Source: Amoebidium appalachense (taxonomy: Eukaryota; Ichthyosporea). From it: DNA of 64,000 nt. Shown piece after piece: positions 1-11,692 of the stretch; the first letter of the stretch is position 1; the number at the start of each line of letters is the position of its first letter. The DNA is taken from the NCBI GenBank assembly GCA_963693365.1, contig CAVNZM010000003.1, positions 10,664,001 to 10,728,000 on the forward strand, read 5' to 3'. Under the pieces are notes generated by a model, which was not told the DNA's origin, made no database searches, and was given only the letters and a program-made list of their open reading frames with translations. Both the position numbers and the translations under genes were made by a program.

Positions 1-2
1 TC

Positions 3-2540
3 ACAGCTCACACCAACCTCGTTGCCACCCATGCCCCCTCCAAAGTTGGTGTTTACCACTTCGACTCCGGCTCTGAGTTCACCTCCAAGGATACCCGTGC
101 TTTTTGCCTCTCCCAGGGCATCAAGGCCAGCTATGCTCCGGTGGACTGCCCTCAACTGAACGGCTATGTTGAACGACGTATGCGGTTCCTCCAAGAGATT
201 GTCCGTTGCCTCCTCCATCAAGTCCAAGATCAGTCTCTGTCTCCCAAACTGTGGGCTGAGGCCCTCCAACATGCCGCCTACATCATCAACGTCACCCCGT
301 CCACGACTGCCAATGGTCGTACACCATTCGAGGTTTTCTACGGTGTCAAGCCCGACATCTCCGAGCTCAAAGTGTTCGGTTGCCCTGCCTACACTCACGT
401 GCCAGCCTCTAAACGGAACAAGCTGGCCCCCACCGTCAAACTCGGCATGTATATCGGCTATGATCTTCAATCACACTGCCACCGGATCTTCAATGCCACC
501 ACCCATCGTGTCGGCCTCTTCCGTGATGTGATTTTCGACGAATCAGCTTATCTCCCGTCCGACATTCCATCAACCCTTCCGACCCCCGACACCACTGCTA
601 CCTCGACCACCCCACCCCCCACAGTTGACACTGAAGATGATGTTTGTCTGGTGTACTCTGGCCCCCCTCCTGCCATCGTCGTTCCCCCGACACCCCCCCC
701 CACCGGCCCCCCTGCCCCCGTGCCCGTCCAGCCTGCCGACCCTCATCCTGGCCCTGGCAACGTCACACCCATCCGACCCGGCTCCCCCGACAACTTCCAC
801 TCGGCCCCGTCCAGCCCGGAGGTTGCCCCCCCTGCACTTCCGAACTTCCAAGTTCCCCCCCCACCGTCTCCACCTACCCCGGTTCCTGCACCCCGTCGTT
901 CTGCCCGTCTCCAGGGCAAGGTTGGACTTCAAGCCACCACCACCCTGCCAGTCCCCCCCGGTCCCCCCATCAACATCGACCAACTACCCAAACTTGTCCG
1001 TCAACTCTGTTCCGGACCCAATGGTGATCAGGTCAAGTCAGCCCTGACTGCTGAGTATCAAGCCTTCGTCGACAAAGACATCTTTGAACTTGTTGACCCT
1101 CCCCCTGGTGCTAACATCGTCGGCTTCAAGTGGATTGTCTCCGAGAAAACTCTCAACTCGGCTGGTGACACCAAGATCAAGGCACGTGGTGTTGCTCAAG
1201 GCTTCAGTCAGCAATACGGTGTTGACTATGAGTTGATTGAGAGCCCTGTCATCCGTCCGGCTGCTCTCCGTGCCATCCTAGCTCTGGCCGTTGTTGAAGG
1301 TCATGACATACATCAACTCGACGTGTCTACGGCCTTTCTCAACAGCCCACTCACCGAGACCATCTACATGAAACAACCCCCGGGATTCATCACCATGGCC
1401 ACACTTGGCAAGGTCTGGAGACTCAAGAAAGCCCTGTACGGCCTCAAGCAAGCCTCCAAGGCTTGGTACGACTTCCTCGACGGCATTCTTCTTGCCCATG
1501 GCCTGACCCGTACTAAGACCGACCCGTGCATCTACCTCCGGTTCTTCCCCAACAACGATGTGGTACGGGCTGGTAACTACGTCGATGACTCCACCATCAC
1601 CAACACCCGGGGTTCTACTGCTGCCAGTGACCTGGCTGCCCACATCAGCAAGATGGCCAGCTGTCGTATGAGTCCATTTGACCGTATGCTCGGTGTTGAT
1701 TTTAATCACTCTGATCCCCATCACCTCCACATGCACCAGAGGTCTTACATCATGGATATCATCCACGACTTCAACCTCACCGATGCCAAGTCCAAGTCTA
1801 CCCCCATCCCTGCAGGCACCACCGTCTCCCTGGCTGATTGCCCCCCCCAACCGTTCACCGTGCCCTACCGTGAGTTACTCGGCCGTCTCCTCTGGGTGGC
1901 ACGGTGCACACGTCCCGACATTGCCTATGCCATCGGCTTCCTTGGTCGGTTCAGCACCAACCCCGGCAAGACTCACTGGGACCTTCTCCGTCGTGTGGCC
2001 CGGTACCTGCTCGGCACCATTGACCTTGGCATTGACTACAAGTACTCGGCCACCCAGTCCCCCATACTCGAATGCTACACGGATGCTGACTTTGCTGGTT
2101 GTGCCGACAGCAAGAAGTCTACCACCGGCTACATTATCGTGTTTGCTGGTATGCCCGTCATCTGGTACTCCAAGCTCCAGCCCATCACGGCCACCAGCAC
2201 CACTGAAGCTGAGCTGATTGCTCTCAATGCTGGCACCCAAGAAGTTGCTTGGGTCCGTGACCTCTTCAAGGAACTCGGCTGTCCCATGCTTGCTCCGACT
2301 CCGGTGTACTGTGACAACCAGTCGACCATTGCCATCGTCAACTCCACCGGCATCAAGCACCGTACCAAACACATTGCCGTCCGGTATCACAACACCAAGG
2401 ACTACATTGCCAGTGGGGACGTGGTTGTCCACTACGTTGAGTCAGCCCACAACTTAGCTGACATACTCACCAAACCCCTCCCCGGCCCGAGTCATGTCCA
2501 CCATCGTGCTCGACTTTGTTTACCGGATATTGTGGATTGA
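3..2540 (+). CDS. Copia gag-pol polyprotein, C-terminal part (integrase-RT-RNase H)
   Basis: The frame is open from base 3 of the window to the TGA at 2538-2540, so the true start lies upstream. In order it shows the second integrase acid in HFDSGSEF (near 60), the third integrase acid in NGYVERR (near 165), a long proline-rich linker (about 590-960), and copia-type reverse transcriptase with FKWIV and the catalytic YVDD box at 1578-1589. RNase H follows with YTDADFAG (about 2080), TEAEL (about 2207) and CDNQS (about 2312). It is expected to copy element RNA and integrate the DNA from a cytoplasmic virus-like particle. No stop or frameshift interrupts it, so the enzyme part looks intact. It matches copy B except in the linker, where copy B is read in another frame. 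Confidence 0.93.
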   Translation, partial: TAHTNLVATHAPSKVGVYHFDSGSEFTSKDTRAFCLSQGIKASYAPVDCPQLNGYVERRMRFLQEIVRCLLHQVQDQSLSPKLWAEALQHAAYIINVTPSTTANGRTPFEVFYGVKPDISELKVFGCPAYTHVPASKRNKLAPTVKLGMYIGYDLQSHCHRIFNATTHRVGLFRDVIFDESAYLPSDIPSTLPTPDTTATSTTPPPTVDTEDDVCLVYSGPPPAIVVPPTPPPTGPPAPVPVQPADPHPGPGNVTPIRPGSPDNFHSAPSSPEVAPPALPNFQVPPPPSPPTPVPAPRRSARLQGKVGLQATTTLPVPPGPPINIDQLPKLVRQLCSGPNGDQVKSALTAEYQAFVDKDIFELVDPPPGANIVGFKWIVSEKTLNSAGDTKIKARGVAQGFSQQYGVDYELIESPVIRPAALRAILALAVVEGHDIHQLDVSTAFLNSPLTETIYMKQPPGFITMATLGKVWRLKKALYGLKQASKAWYDFLDGILLAHGLTRTKTDPCIYLRFFPNNDVVRAGNYVDDSTITNTRGSTAASDLAAHISKMASCRMSPFDRMLGVDFNHSDPHHLHMHQRSYIMDIIHDFNLTDAKSKSTPIPAGTTVSLADCPPQPFTVPYRELLGRLLWVARCTRPDIAYAIGFLGRFSTNPGKTHWDLLRRVARYLLGTIDLGIDYKYSATQSPILECYTDADFAGCADSKKSTTGYIIVFAGMPVIWYSKLQPITATSTTEAELIALNAGTQEVAWVRDLFKELGCPMLAPTPVYCDNQSTIAIVNSTGIKHRTKHIAVRYHNTKDYIASGDVVVHYVESAHNLADILTKPLPGPSHVHHRARLCLPDIVD

Positions 2541-2884
2541 CCCGACCTACTTCAAGAGTGATTTTCTCATGTGTACTACTTACTTTATCAACATCATTAT
2601 ATCATATGTATTGCCTTTGTGGGTATGCCCACTTAGGGTTTATATATAAGGTTTGACCTGTACCATCACTCTACTCTATCTTTCACTGGTTTAAAACCCA
2701 GTTAATCAAACACCGCCTATACACGTTATATATATTCGTTGTTTTTGCCCCGGTTCCTTCCCCCCTCCCCCCCCCCCCCCTTCCCCCCCCCTTCCCCCCC
2801 CCCTTCCCCCCCCTCCCCCCCCCTTCTCCCCCCCCCCCCCCCCGGGAAAAGTACACACTTTAATTTTTTTTTTTACCGTTTCTG

Positions 2885-2955
2885 TTCTCAAGTGGGGAGA
2901 TTTCACTAGTTCAGTGGGGATATGATAACACAAACTTCAAAGTCTTAAGTGGGGA
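2885..2955 (+). other. Triple polypurine-tract-like array of copia copy A
   Basis: AGTGGGGA occurs three times, near 2891, 2913 and 2948; the last abuts the LTR and is the likely polypurine tract priming plus-strand synthesis. The same three motifs occur in copy B (about 27092-27157, minus strand), so the array belongs to the family. Confidence 0.55.
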
Positions 2956-3880
2956 TGTTGTAATACGTAGTATTTACATATGGTAAGATCTTCTCAGTTT
3001 GTGTTATGTTTCAGTTCATATGCTTAGTGTAAATGCCACACTCCTATTATGTAAAGTGTAGCATCGATCTCCGATATGCTTGTATACTTGTAATCGTGTT
3101 GTATCGGCTTTAATCGTGTATTGTAATATCGATTAGAATATTTATATGTGTGTACACGGATCCACCCACTCAGGGAGAGACGTGTACATGTTCGTGTGTA
3201 CATAAATATCTCTGGTTATAGTTATGCTATTACTATCTTGTTTGTTGATCTGTGCTCTCTTTTCCTTCCTCTTTCTCCTTCCTTATTTTCTTTTCTTTCT
3301 CTCCTTGTCTTCATGTGTATAATCGTATTTCTTTTCTACTAATATATGTTAGGTAGATTTGTGTTACTTAATACGTGTTCATTGGACGGTAACACACTTA
3401 GGCTACACTTAGAATAGCATGTGTGTTTAGACTTCATTAATTCACTTTAGTTTTCATGTGTTGCCGGGCTTTAACCAATCATCAAGGTTAAGTGTGATAT
3501 GTCTGAGTCTTTGCAGTATGTCATAGGCTAGAACTTCCTTGATGATGACACGAGTTGATCCTAACTAGTGTCTGTGTCCTATCGTGTACGCCTCCGCGTA
3601 CCGGATCTCTCTGAAAGCAATTGGTTCTTAGTGATTGGTTTCTATTAGAGATGGATCTGATTTCCGACTGGTCGGAAATCATGTATGGATTGGACTTAGA
3701 GGAATTTCAGGTATTTATTCGAAGATCAGAATAAATTCAGTTCAGTCGTGTCTAAACATTGATGTCTGTTGTGTACACTGCTCCGATCGTTCCGTGTTTT
3801 GTTGTTGTGTGTGTCTGTGGTGTTTTCACACTGCACCACTGTGTCTCTGCTTACATCCCAAATACTAATAGAAATTAACA
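2956..3880 (+). repeat. 3' LTR of copia copy A
   Basis: A 925-bp LTR that begins TG and ends CA, directly after the purine tract AAGTGGGGA. Its last ~230 bp match copy B's LTR closely, but the first ~650 bp share only patches with it. No internal ORF is convincing. Confidence 0.85.
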
Positions 3881-3885
3881 ATACT

Positions 3886-4660
3886 AGCAAGCCGGCTCAA
3901 GCTTTCCTTTTTAGACATAGGGGCTCACCTAGTCTAGCGGGAGTGGTGTTTGGTAACAAGAGAGCATGGGGATATTCCTTCCTACCACCACCAGCATAAT
4001 CACCGAGATCTATTAAATCATCAACAATAACGTTAGTGCATGTATTGTTCTAGTACGAGATGTGAATCTGGTCTGGCTTGTGCAGATTCTAATAGGCGCA
4101 TCTATATAGGGTGTTTCGTTGCATAGCATACACATACATCAACTCTTAGACTACCCCACTTTTACTTGAGCTGGGATAGACGGAGGCGAAAGGTGGGAGG
4201 AGGAGGGGGGAGCAGATCAAGGGAGGTCTTAGGTAGGAAAAGGATAGGAGAGTCACTGTGGTCAGATGACCTAGAGAGGTTAGGAGGGAGAGAGAAATTT
4301 GACATGGTTGATGGCCAAAAGGCCACTCCCCAGTCGGTGTTGTGGGCATGGGTTATTTGAGGGAACCGCAAAGTGTGACTTTGGACATACCTTGCTATAG
4401 GGATAGCGCGCTCCGGGGGCCGCAAGTTAGATGGGTACCCGACACTCACTTGCAGTGTGTCTGTGTGGTGGAGTCGCGTGTTAAAATCACCTAAAATAAC
4501 AGTGGACATTGGTAACTGTGACAACTCGTGAGTCAATTCGGCAACCGACATAGATGGTGGGTAATATACAAAAGTAAAAACATTAGAAAGAAACTCTATG
4601 GAAACCGTTTGTGACCGCGTACAGCTCGCTTGGCGCAGTTCGGGCCGCAGGCCAAGCATG
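3886..4660 (-). pseudogene. LINE2 fragment: AP-endonuclease domain
   Basis: An open minus-strand stretch (4162-4659) encodes part of a non-LTR retrotransposon endonuclease of the exonuclease-endonuclease-phosphatase fold. The catalytic-type LGDFN box, a TDW box and a SDH box are visible. The sequence downstream (3886-4160) is the linker toward reverse transcriptase. The same endonuclease tail and linker recur on the plus strand at 56215-56788. Copia copy A truncates this copy on its left. No intact start is present, so this is a dead fragment. Confidence 0.75.
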
Positions 4661-5158
4661 GAATCGAATTCGGGTCATGATTCATGGATCGATATCAGTG
4701 GCCTAGGAAACGTTGAGCTTAGCCATTATATATTCCAATGTCACGGAACTAGTTCTTAGTAGTTAGAAGGGCAAATAGGGTAAAACATTAGGGCTTATTT
4801 TTTAATAACCCAAACGGCCGAATTACATAAAGCTACTTAAAAATAGCATTTAGACATATGTAACGCAATTGTTTGGCACCCCCCAAGACCGACAAAACTC
4901 TGTAACATATGTCTTTCTTTCCCTGAAGCGTTCTAGCGTACCAGATCTGCATGTCTTATGACGGAATATAAGAGTATAGAAAATAAAAAAATAGTTTTTG
5001 AGTCATATAGGAGGTAAGGTATGTATGTGCTGCTTATTAATAATACATTGATGATATATTTTTGACTTTCAACTTGCCCCACCGTGTTGTGAAAAGTTTG
5101 GGTTTCATACACCAAAATCCGTTGTCGTACTATGCCATCAGATGCTCGCTGTGTGTGT

Positions 5159-5189
<31 letters not shown>

Positions 5190-6986
5190 GGGGGGGGGGG
5201 AGGGGGGGGGGGGAGGGAGGGAGGGAGGGAGGGAGGGAGGGAGGGAGGGAGGGAGGGCAAGGGGGAGGAGGAGGGGGCGGGGGTGATCTGGGGGGGCCGC
5301 CTAGAATGCAGAACATGGTACGAATTCGAAGTCACAACTAGTACACACTATGAGAGAGACATGGCACGTGGACACGACACAACACTGCAGCTGTACGTGC
5401 AGGACACATGCAAAGGCAAACATTCGATTCAAGTACGCAACATCGATCATAGCCCAAACAAGAATGATTATACTCGGGCCGAACCCACGTTGATAACCGC
5501 CGGCATCAAGGTCAAAGGCCACGGACGTCTCGATACCAGTGAAGGGCAGACTCTTATCTCTCATACTCGGCCCGACTTATTTGGGGAGGTGATCGCCGGG
5601 CCATCTCGGCGCGGACTACTAGGTGAACATTCTCCCTAGCGGGGGCACGGGGGATTGGACCCCGAAACCTGTACCACAACCTGCCTAACATTGATAGATA
5701 GGGTTTACACACTTTTTATTGCGTGGACACTGCCGGAGGCCCAGCCACATTCGACGGCCTACTGCGTTTTCCAGCGCAGAAAAATGGCCTGCGGGCAGTC
5801 CCCTGGCGGACCAATAGATAGGTAGTACGCAAAATGTCGAAGAAGCATGTATGGCCTACCAATTTTTTTTTTCTCTTGACTGGGATTTATTATTGATCAG
5901 TGGACCAGTGGATATGAAGGCAACGTGCAGCCACAGGCTACATGACCACCAATATAACCGACTTCGAAAGAGCCACAGCGATGAAATAAAAAATAAAACA
6001 ACAAGTGACCAAGGGACACCAGAAACTAGTTTGCTCCAACTAGTCATATGCAGTGATGATGACCAGGCCACACTCCGCAAGAAGACATCATTACTGCTGC
6101 CCCCCATCAGGCCCCCCTCAAAACCTACGGGGGCACAGCAAGCAAATCAGGCCTTTAAAGAGCAATGCAGACCAAATCCGAGCGAGAAAACAATCCCCAC
6201 GGGCCCGTCCCCTAGAAAACCCGCAGAAGCTGTCTCTAACTCTTTGATAAGGTGGCCTAGTTATCAGCATATCTCGGTGTCAAATATTAGCGTGAAATCC
6301 CGGTTTCAAAATTAGTATGCTCATATCTCGGTTCAAAATATTAGCATGCTATCCCGGCCTATCATGTAACCCGTTGGGTGGAGTGCCTGTTGGCCTTGGT
6401 GCCGGCAACTTATCACGACCTCAAGCATGTATGTCGATAATAAACAGCACAATCCCCCCCATCGATCAGTAACGCGTACAGTCCTAGTACATGCATGCAC
6501 CCTAAGCATGCGCAGAACCTATCGGCAGCCGGGGAAGGGCCTCTGTGATCACTCACGAGGAGCGCGGCATCACAAATTTCGGTGCACCTTACTGCGTTGT
6601 GTATATGTTTGTGTGGTCGTGTGGCCATGGGTTCGTAATCTCTGCTGCATGCATCAACAAATAAAAGGATATCGATCAGACTGGTTACATGTGTAACGGC
6701 AAGTCATCCTTGCATCAGCTGTGTACATGTAGACTGTCTCGTCTTCAAAACACAACTCACTCACGGCATCGCGGCCACGGAGTAGCAGCATCAACTTTCC
6801 GGCAGGGGAGGGGACTTACGTGGACCCCTCAGCATTAAAGATCTTTGTGCAGGGTTACTTGCGCAAGCGCTAGCAAAACCGCGAACGAATGTTATGTGTG
6901 GGCAACTAAACTAATACAGCATGCAGCGAAGAATATAATATGTGCTTATTAACTACAGATGCTTGCATAGAGAGCAACCGTGCCCG

Positions 6987-7018
<32 letters not shown>

Positions 7019-7631
7019 GTGTGTGTTTGTGCACGAGGGGGGGGAGGGGGGGGGGGGGGGGGGGGAGAGGGGGGTTTAGGGCGGAGGGAGGGGCTGGCAT
7101 TAGGGGAAGTGCAGGCCCCACTGTTTATCATGATAATTGAAAACGACGTTTTATTCAACGGCACCAGGCTGAGTGCTAATCGTTCTATTCTCCATAAATT
7201 GCTCTGAATGTATTCATGTACTGTAACATTCTAGAGCATACACACCTTGAAAATTTTTTAGTCAATCACAGAATTAGTCAAACGAACGTGTGATAATATC
7301 GCATGCCTGAAGCACCAAACTATCAGAGAGAGAGAGACGTTTTGTGACTGTGTTGACATAACGCAAACGACGTACATAATATTAATACAAGCTCACATCA
7401 ACGAAAAAACCAGTACGTGTCTGTTTTTGTGCGTGTGTTTGAGGGGGAATGGTGTGTGTGTGTGTGTGTTTAAAGGGGAAGGGTGTGTGTGTGTGTGTGT
7501 GTGTGCATGTACGTGTATGCGTGTGTGCGTGTGTGTGTGTGTGCGTGTGCTTAATCCATGTGTTCAGGTGTTCCTATGCCTGCTGAACCCGATATCAAAG
7601 CCTTGTAGTCTCAAACACAATTCACGAAAAC
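4661..7631. other. Repeat-rich intergenic region
   Basis: I recognise no gene. The region holds a (TG)n-G run-(GGGA)n tract at about 5150-5260, a diverged copy of the ~110-bp dispersed repeat (about 5303-5430) and a LINE1 tail-only insertion (5701-5779). A short tandem motif built on ATATCTCGG lies at about 6266-6352. TG/G-run tracts lie at 6989-7065 and about 7427-7550. An open frame at 5851-6315 (154 codons, +) has no recognisable domain or sister copy. The stretch 6820-6980 resembles 10210-10355, so it is a repeat unit. Confidence 0.5.
5701..5779 (-). repeat. LINE1 tail-only insertion (79 bp)
   Basis: Minus-strand copy of the last ~80 bp of the LINE1 3' untranslated region, ending in AATAAAAAGTGTGTAAACCC. 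It matches tails near 47100, 55860, 56113 and 56789. Confidence 0.75.
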
Positions 7632-8256
7632 TCACTTCTTGTTCAAATTAGGAAACTTTTCCTTCAACTTCTTCCCATTCATAGCCAAAACCTCAGCCAA
7701 TCCAACTTCCCCGATCTCAATCGATCTCCGATCGCCTTGATCACCGCCCCAAGTGAGCCTATATCCCGATCTAGCGAGCGGAGTCAGCAACGAATAGCTA
7801 GTGATCGCTTGGGAAGAGAGCAAAGCGCTCGGGTGATCTTGCAACCAATCACGAACCAGATCCTCCGTTATCCACTCCTGATGATTCGTCGGATTTGAGG
7901 TAGCATCTTCGATCGCCGTAACGGAATCTTTCGGTTCCGTATTTTCGGTTTTGTCGGGTTTTTCGGGTTTCTCGGTTTTCGGTTTTGTGAGTGTGGATAG
8001 GCGCTCGACCAAGGAATGGTATCTGTGAACAGAGAAAAACGGGGGGAAATGTCAGCCAATTGGATTTAAGGCCGATAAACTAAATCGGGAAATAGGGTTA
8101 CTTGCCGCATCGGAAATCCCAATTCTATATGGCATTGATAAACAAAATCGGGAAAAAGGGGGTTGCTTACTGTATAACTGTTATGTGTGAGACTCTATAA
8201 ACTCTTCGGAACAAAATTGACCAATTCTTCAACATCCCCCCCCCCCCCCCCCCCCC

Positions 8257-8310
<54 letters not shown>

Positions 8311-8772
8311 CAAATAATTCGCTATCGTAATCGCGACATTACCACAGTGAAACGATTTAAAAAATTCAACCAAATGAGGGCACATTGGAAAGGGGGAAGG
8401 GGGGGGGGGGGGGGGGAGGGGGGGGTTAGATGTATGCTTTAGAGGGTTGGAAATATGGAGGAGACAACAAGGGACAAACTACAAAAGTCAGAAAAGTGAG
8501 AAACCCGAAATCAAACAATTCAAGCATCCAGGCACAAAACAAATGAACAGAGCCCATCATCAGGGGGGTTTCTCTACCTCCACAAAAGCAAGGGTTTATA
8601 TTCTTCAACCTCTTGCGTGTGGTTCCCACCCATACTTTGCTTCAACAGCAGGGGAATGTGGTACACCAAGTACAGATTCAAAAGATAAAGTGTGCGGGCA
8701 ATGAACGGGTGCACGTGTGAATTTTCGTACTATTTCCACAGCTATAGTACTATGGTACTGGTATTTTTAGAA

Positions 8773-8837
<65 letters not shown>

Positions 8838-9267
8838 GCACGTGCATGTGTGTGTGCATGTGGATGCGTGTGGGTTGACTCGTCATCGTCATCATGTGTA
8901 CTCGCAAGTGCGCTCTCTCCCCCCCCCCCCCTCCCCCCCCTCCCTCCCCCGCCTCTCTCTCTCTCTCTCTCTCTCTTTTTTTGGGGGGGGGGGTTGGGTC
9001 CATAAAATTTCCATACCTCACACTGATACTCTTTGACTCCTTGCTGTGGCGCACGGTCAGCAGTGCCGGTTCAGCCGTGATGACCTTTTCAAGGACCCCC
9101 CTGTCCTGGCCGAAAATTGACTGAAGCTCCTCCATGTTTGGCTTGATGATGGCAAAGGGGTCGGAAACGGCAAGTTCGGGGTGGCGGGGGATCAGATTTC
9201 GGGCAATTACGTCCTCCTGAAAAGGGAAAATTGTGTGTGAGAGGGTGTTGGTGGGTGAAAGTGGGAA

Positions 9268-9308
<41 letters not shown>

Positions 9309-9898
9309 GGGGGGGAGGGGGGGGGGGGGGGGGGGCGAGGGGCGGAGGGGGGGGGGGGGGGGGGGGGGGGGGAGGAGGGGCAAAGAGGCGCTGATAGGAG
9401 AATTCAGAGGGAACGGAGGAGGGGGCGAAGAATGGGGGGGAAGGGAGGGGGGCTAGAATGTGTCCATAGAGTACGAAGTAGACATTCACACAGGAAAAAC
9501 ATGCATAGTGCAAACTACACAAAAGGAGTACGCATAATAAGCTGAGCCCATCTTCGGGGGGGAGGACGGGGGTTAAAATGTGCCAGAGTAAGCAATGTGA
9601 AGTGCAAAGTACACATGCAAACGGACAATGCAATGCAGAGAACAAACCACACACAAAAGAAGATTGCACAATGTGGGGGAAAGGGGGGGGGGGGGGGGTA
9701 TATATTGCAGGAAGGGTGTCCAATGTAACAGACATGAATAAGCAACACACACGAAGACTAAGCAGAACAAGTAGATCTCATCCTCGAAGGGGGGGGGGGG
9801 GGGGGGGGGGAGGGGGTAATTTGGTAAGAGGGGGGTTACTTGGGAAGAGGGGGTAAGTTTGTAGAATAGAAGAGGGAGGAGTGGAGGATTATTTTATT

Positions 9899-9937
<39 letters not shown>

Positions 9938-10604
9938 AGGAGGCATCCAAATTCACCGGGGGGGGGGGGGGGGGGGGTTTGAATGCGGAACACGGTACAA
10001 AGTACGCATACACGACGAGAAGCATGGTGCAGGACACATGCAAAGGCAAACATTCAAGTATGCAACATCAGCCATGTGCACAGTATGCGTCATAAGCAGA
10101 GCCCATCCTCAGGGAGGACCCAAGTCATCAATTGCGTCTGAGTTTCGACCCCTTAGCCCGCGTATATACGACACTCCAACTCAGACAGCAGCATCAACTG
10201 AGCTTGGGCGGGTCAACCCGTCTTGATCAAAGACGAGCAGGGTTGCTTATGCAAGCAAGGTGAGCAAAACGGTGAAGATGTGTGTGCAAACTAATGCAGT
10301 GCAGCGAAAAATGTGTATGTGCTTACAGATGCACGACACAGAGCAACCATGCCCGGTTGCATGGAAGTAAAGCGGTCTCCAGGGGTTGTCCAAATTGCCG
10401 GTACCTGAATAAACGACAGGGTCTCATAGAGCTTATCCAATTTAGCCGTGGTCTGTGCTGCCGCAGTCACCAGCAGTTGGGGTGCCCCCGAGACTATCCT
10501 CTGCAGGATCTCTTGGCCTTGGTCCGTGGTCAAGAGGCCTAGGTGGCGACCAAGGGCGGTGTAGTTGTCTGTGAGACGCTCGTTTGTCTGTTTGTGTGTG
10601 TGTG

Positions 10605-10658
<54 letters not shown>

Positions 10659-10891
10659 GGGGGAGGGTGTGTGTGTGTGTGCGTGTGGGGAGGGGGATGT
10701 GTGTGTGTGTGTGTGTTTGTATGTGTGTTTGTGTGTGTGCGTGTGGGGAGGGGGATGTGCGCGTGTGTGTGTGTGTGCGCGCGCGTGCCCGGGGCGTTGC
10801 GGGGCGGGGGAGACGGGGGGGGAGGGGGAGGTTGTTAGGATGGGCAACTACAAGATGAGAGACGGTGCACGAAACATGCAAAGGCAAACAT

Positions 10892-10960
<69 letters not shown>

Positions 10961-11153
10961 CGCAGGCGCAGAAGTGTGTGTTTTTCTTTTTCTTTTTCTT
11001 TTTCTTTTCTTTTTTTTTTTTTTGGGGGGGGGGGGGGGGGGGGATGTTTCATCTAGTACGAGGTACACATTGAAGGCAGGCAACACAATGCAGGATCCGC
11101 AATGCACACACAAAGCATGCACCACAAGCAGAGCCCATCCTGCCAAAAGGGGG

Positions 11154-11185
<32 letters not shown>

Positions 11186-11650
11186 AGGGTGGTTGAATGC
11201 GTCATAAAGTACGAAGTACACATGAACAAAGGATAACACGATGCAGGATGCAAACCTTACATAAAGAGTATGCATAATAAGCGGAGCCCATCCTCAGGGG
11301 GGGCCTAAGTCATTCATCGAAGAGAGGGGGAGGGGAGGGGGGGGGGGGGGGGGGGAGGGGGGGATTTTGCGAGTGACTAAAGGACACGAGCTGAGCATTC
11401 AAAACTTCGAGATAAACCCGAGATAAACCTGAGATATACAAATTAATTTACCTGAAAGAACGCCTGTGGTGCCTTCACAAACAAATCCTTCTTGTTTGCG
11501 TTTGGCAGCAGTTTTCCGAAAAATTCGAATTTCGGGGCGATTATCTCCTTGTAGTCGTGGAGGAGAAACTGGGGGTGCTCTCTGATGATACCCCGCATGT
11601 TGACGTTTGGAAACGAGGAGGATAGTTTCTTCAGTGTCTCCTGGAGGGGG

Positions 11651-11692
<42 letters not shown>

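Larger units (their letters stand above)
1..3880 (+). mobile_element. Ty1/copia LTR retrotransposon, copy A (5' end outside window)
   Basis: This is the 3' part of a copia-type element. It holds the polyprotein from the middle of integrase to RNase H (3-2540), a 3' untranslated region with a C-rich tract (about 2759-2843), three AGTGGGGA purine motifs, and a 3' LTR (2956-3880). The LTR opens TGTTGTAATACG and closes GAAATTAACA. The pol region is almost identical to copy B at 27510-31916, but the LTR is clearly diverged from copy B's LTRs. The DNA directly after the LTR (from 3881) is LINE2 sequence on the minus strand, so the element landed in a LINE. The left flank and 5' LTR are off the window, so its target duplication cannot be confirmed; ATACT at 3881-3885 is the expected right-hand copy. 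Confidence 0.93.

Noticed and set aside
5851-6315. 154-codon gene
   Set aside because: No domain, no relative in the window, low-information composition and no splice or promoter context; left as intergenic.
8767-9750. 327-codon minus-strand frame, Pro-rich
   Set aside because: Only the mTERF exon at 9017-9216 is coding-like; the rest is translated C runs and (CA)n.
10568-10570. Acceptor at 10569-10570 for mTERF exon 4
   Set aside because: It shifts phase and leads to an immediate stop; the acceptor at 10588 keeps frame.
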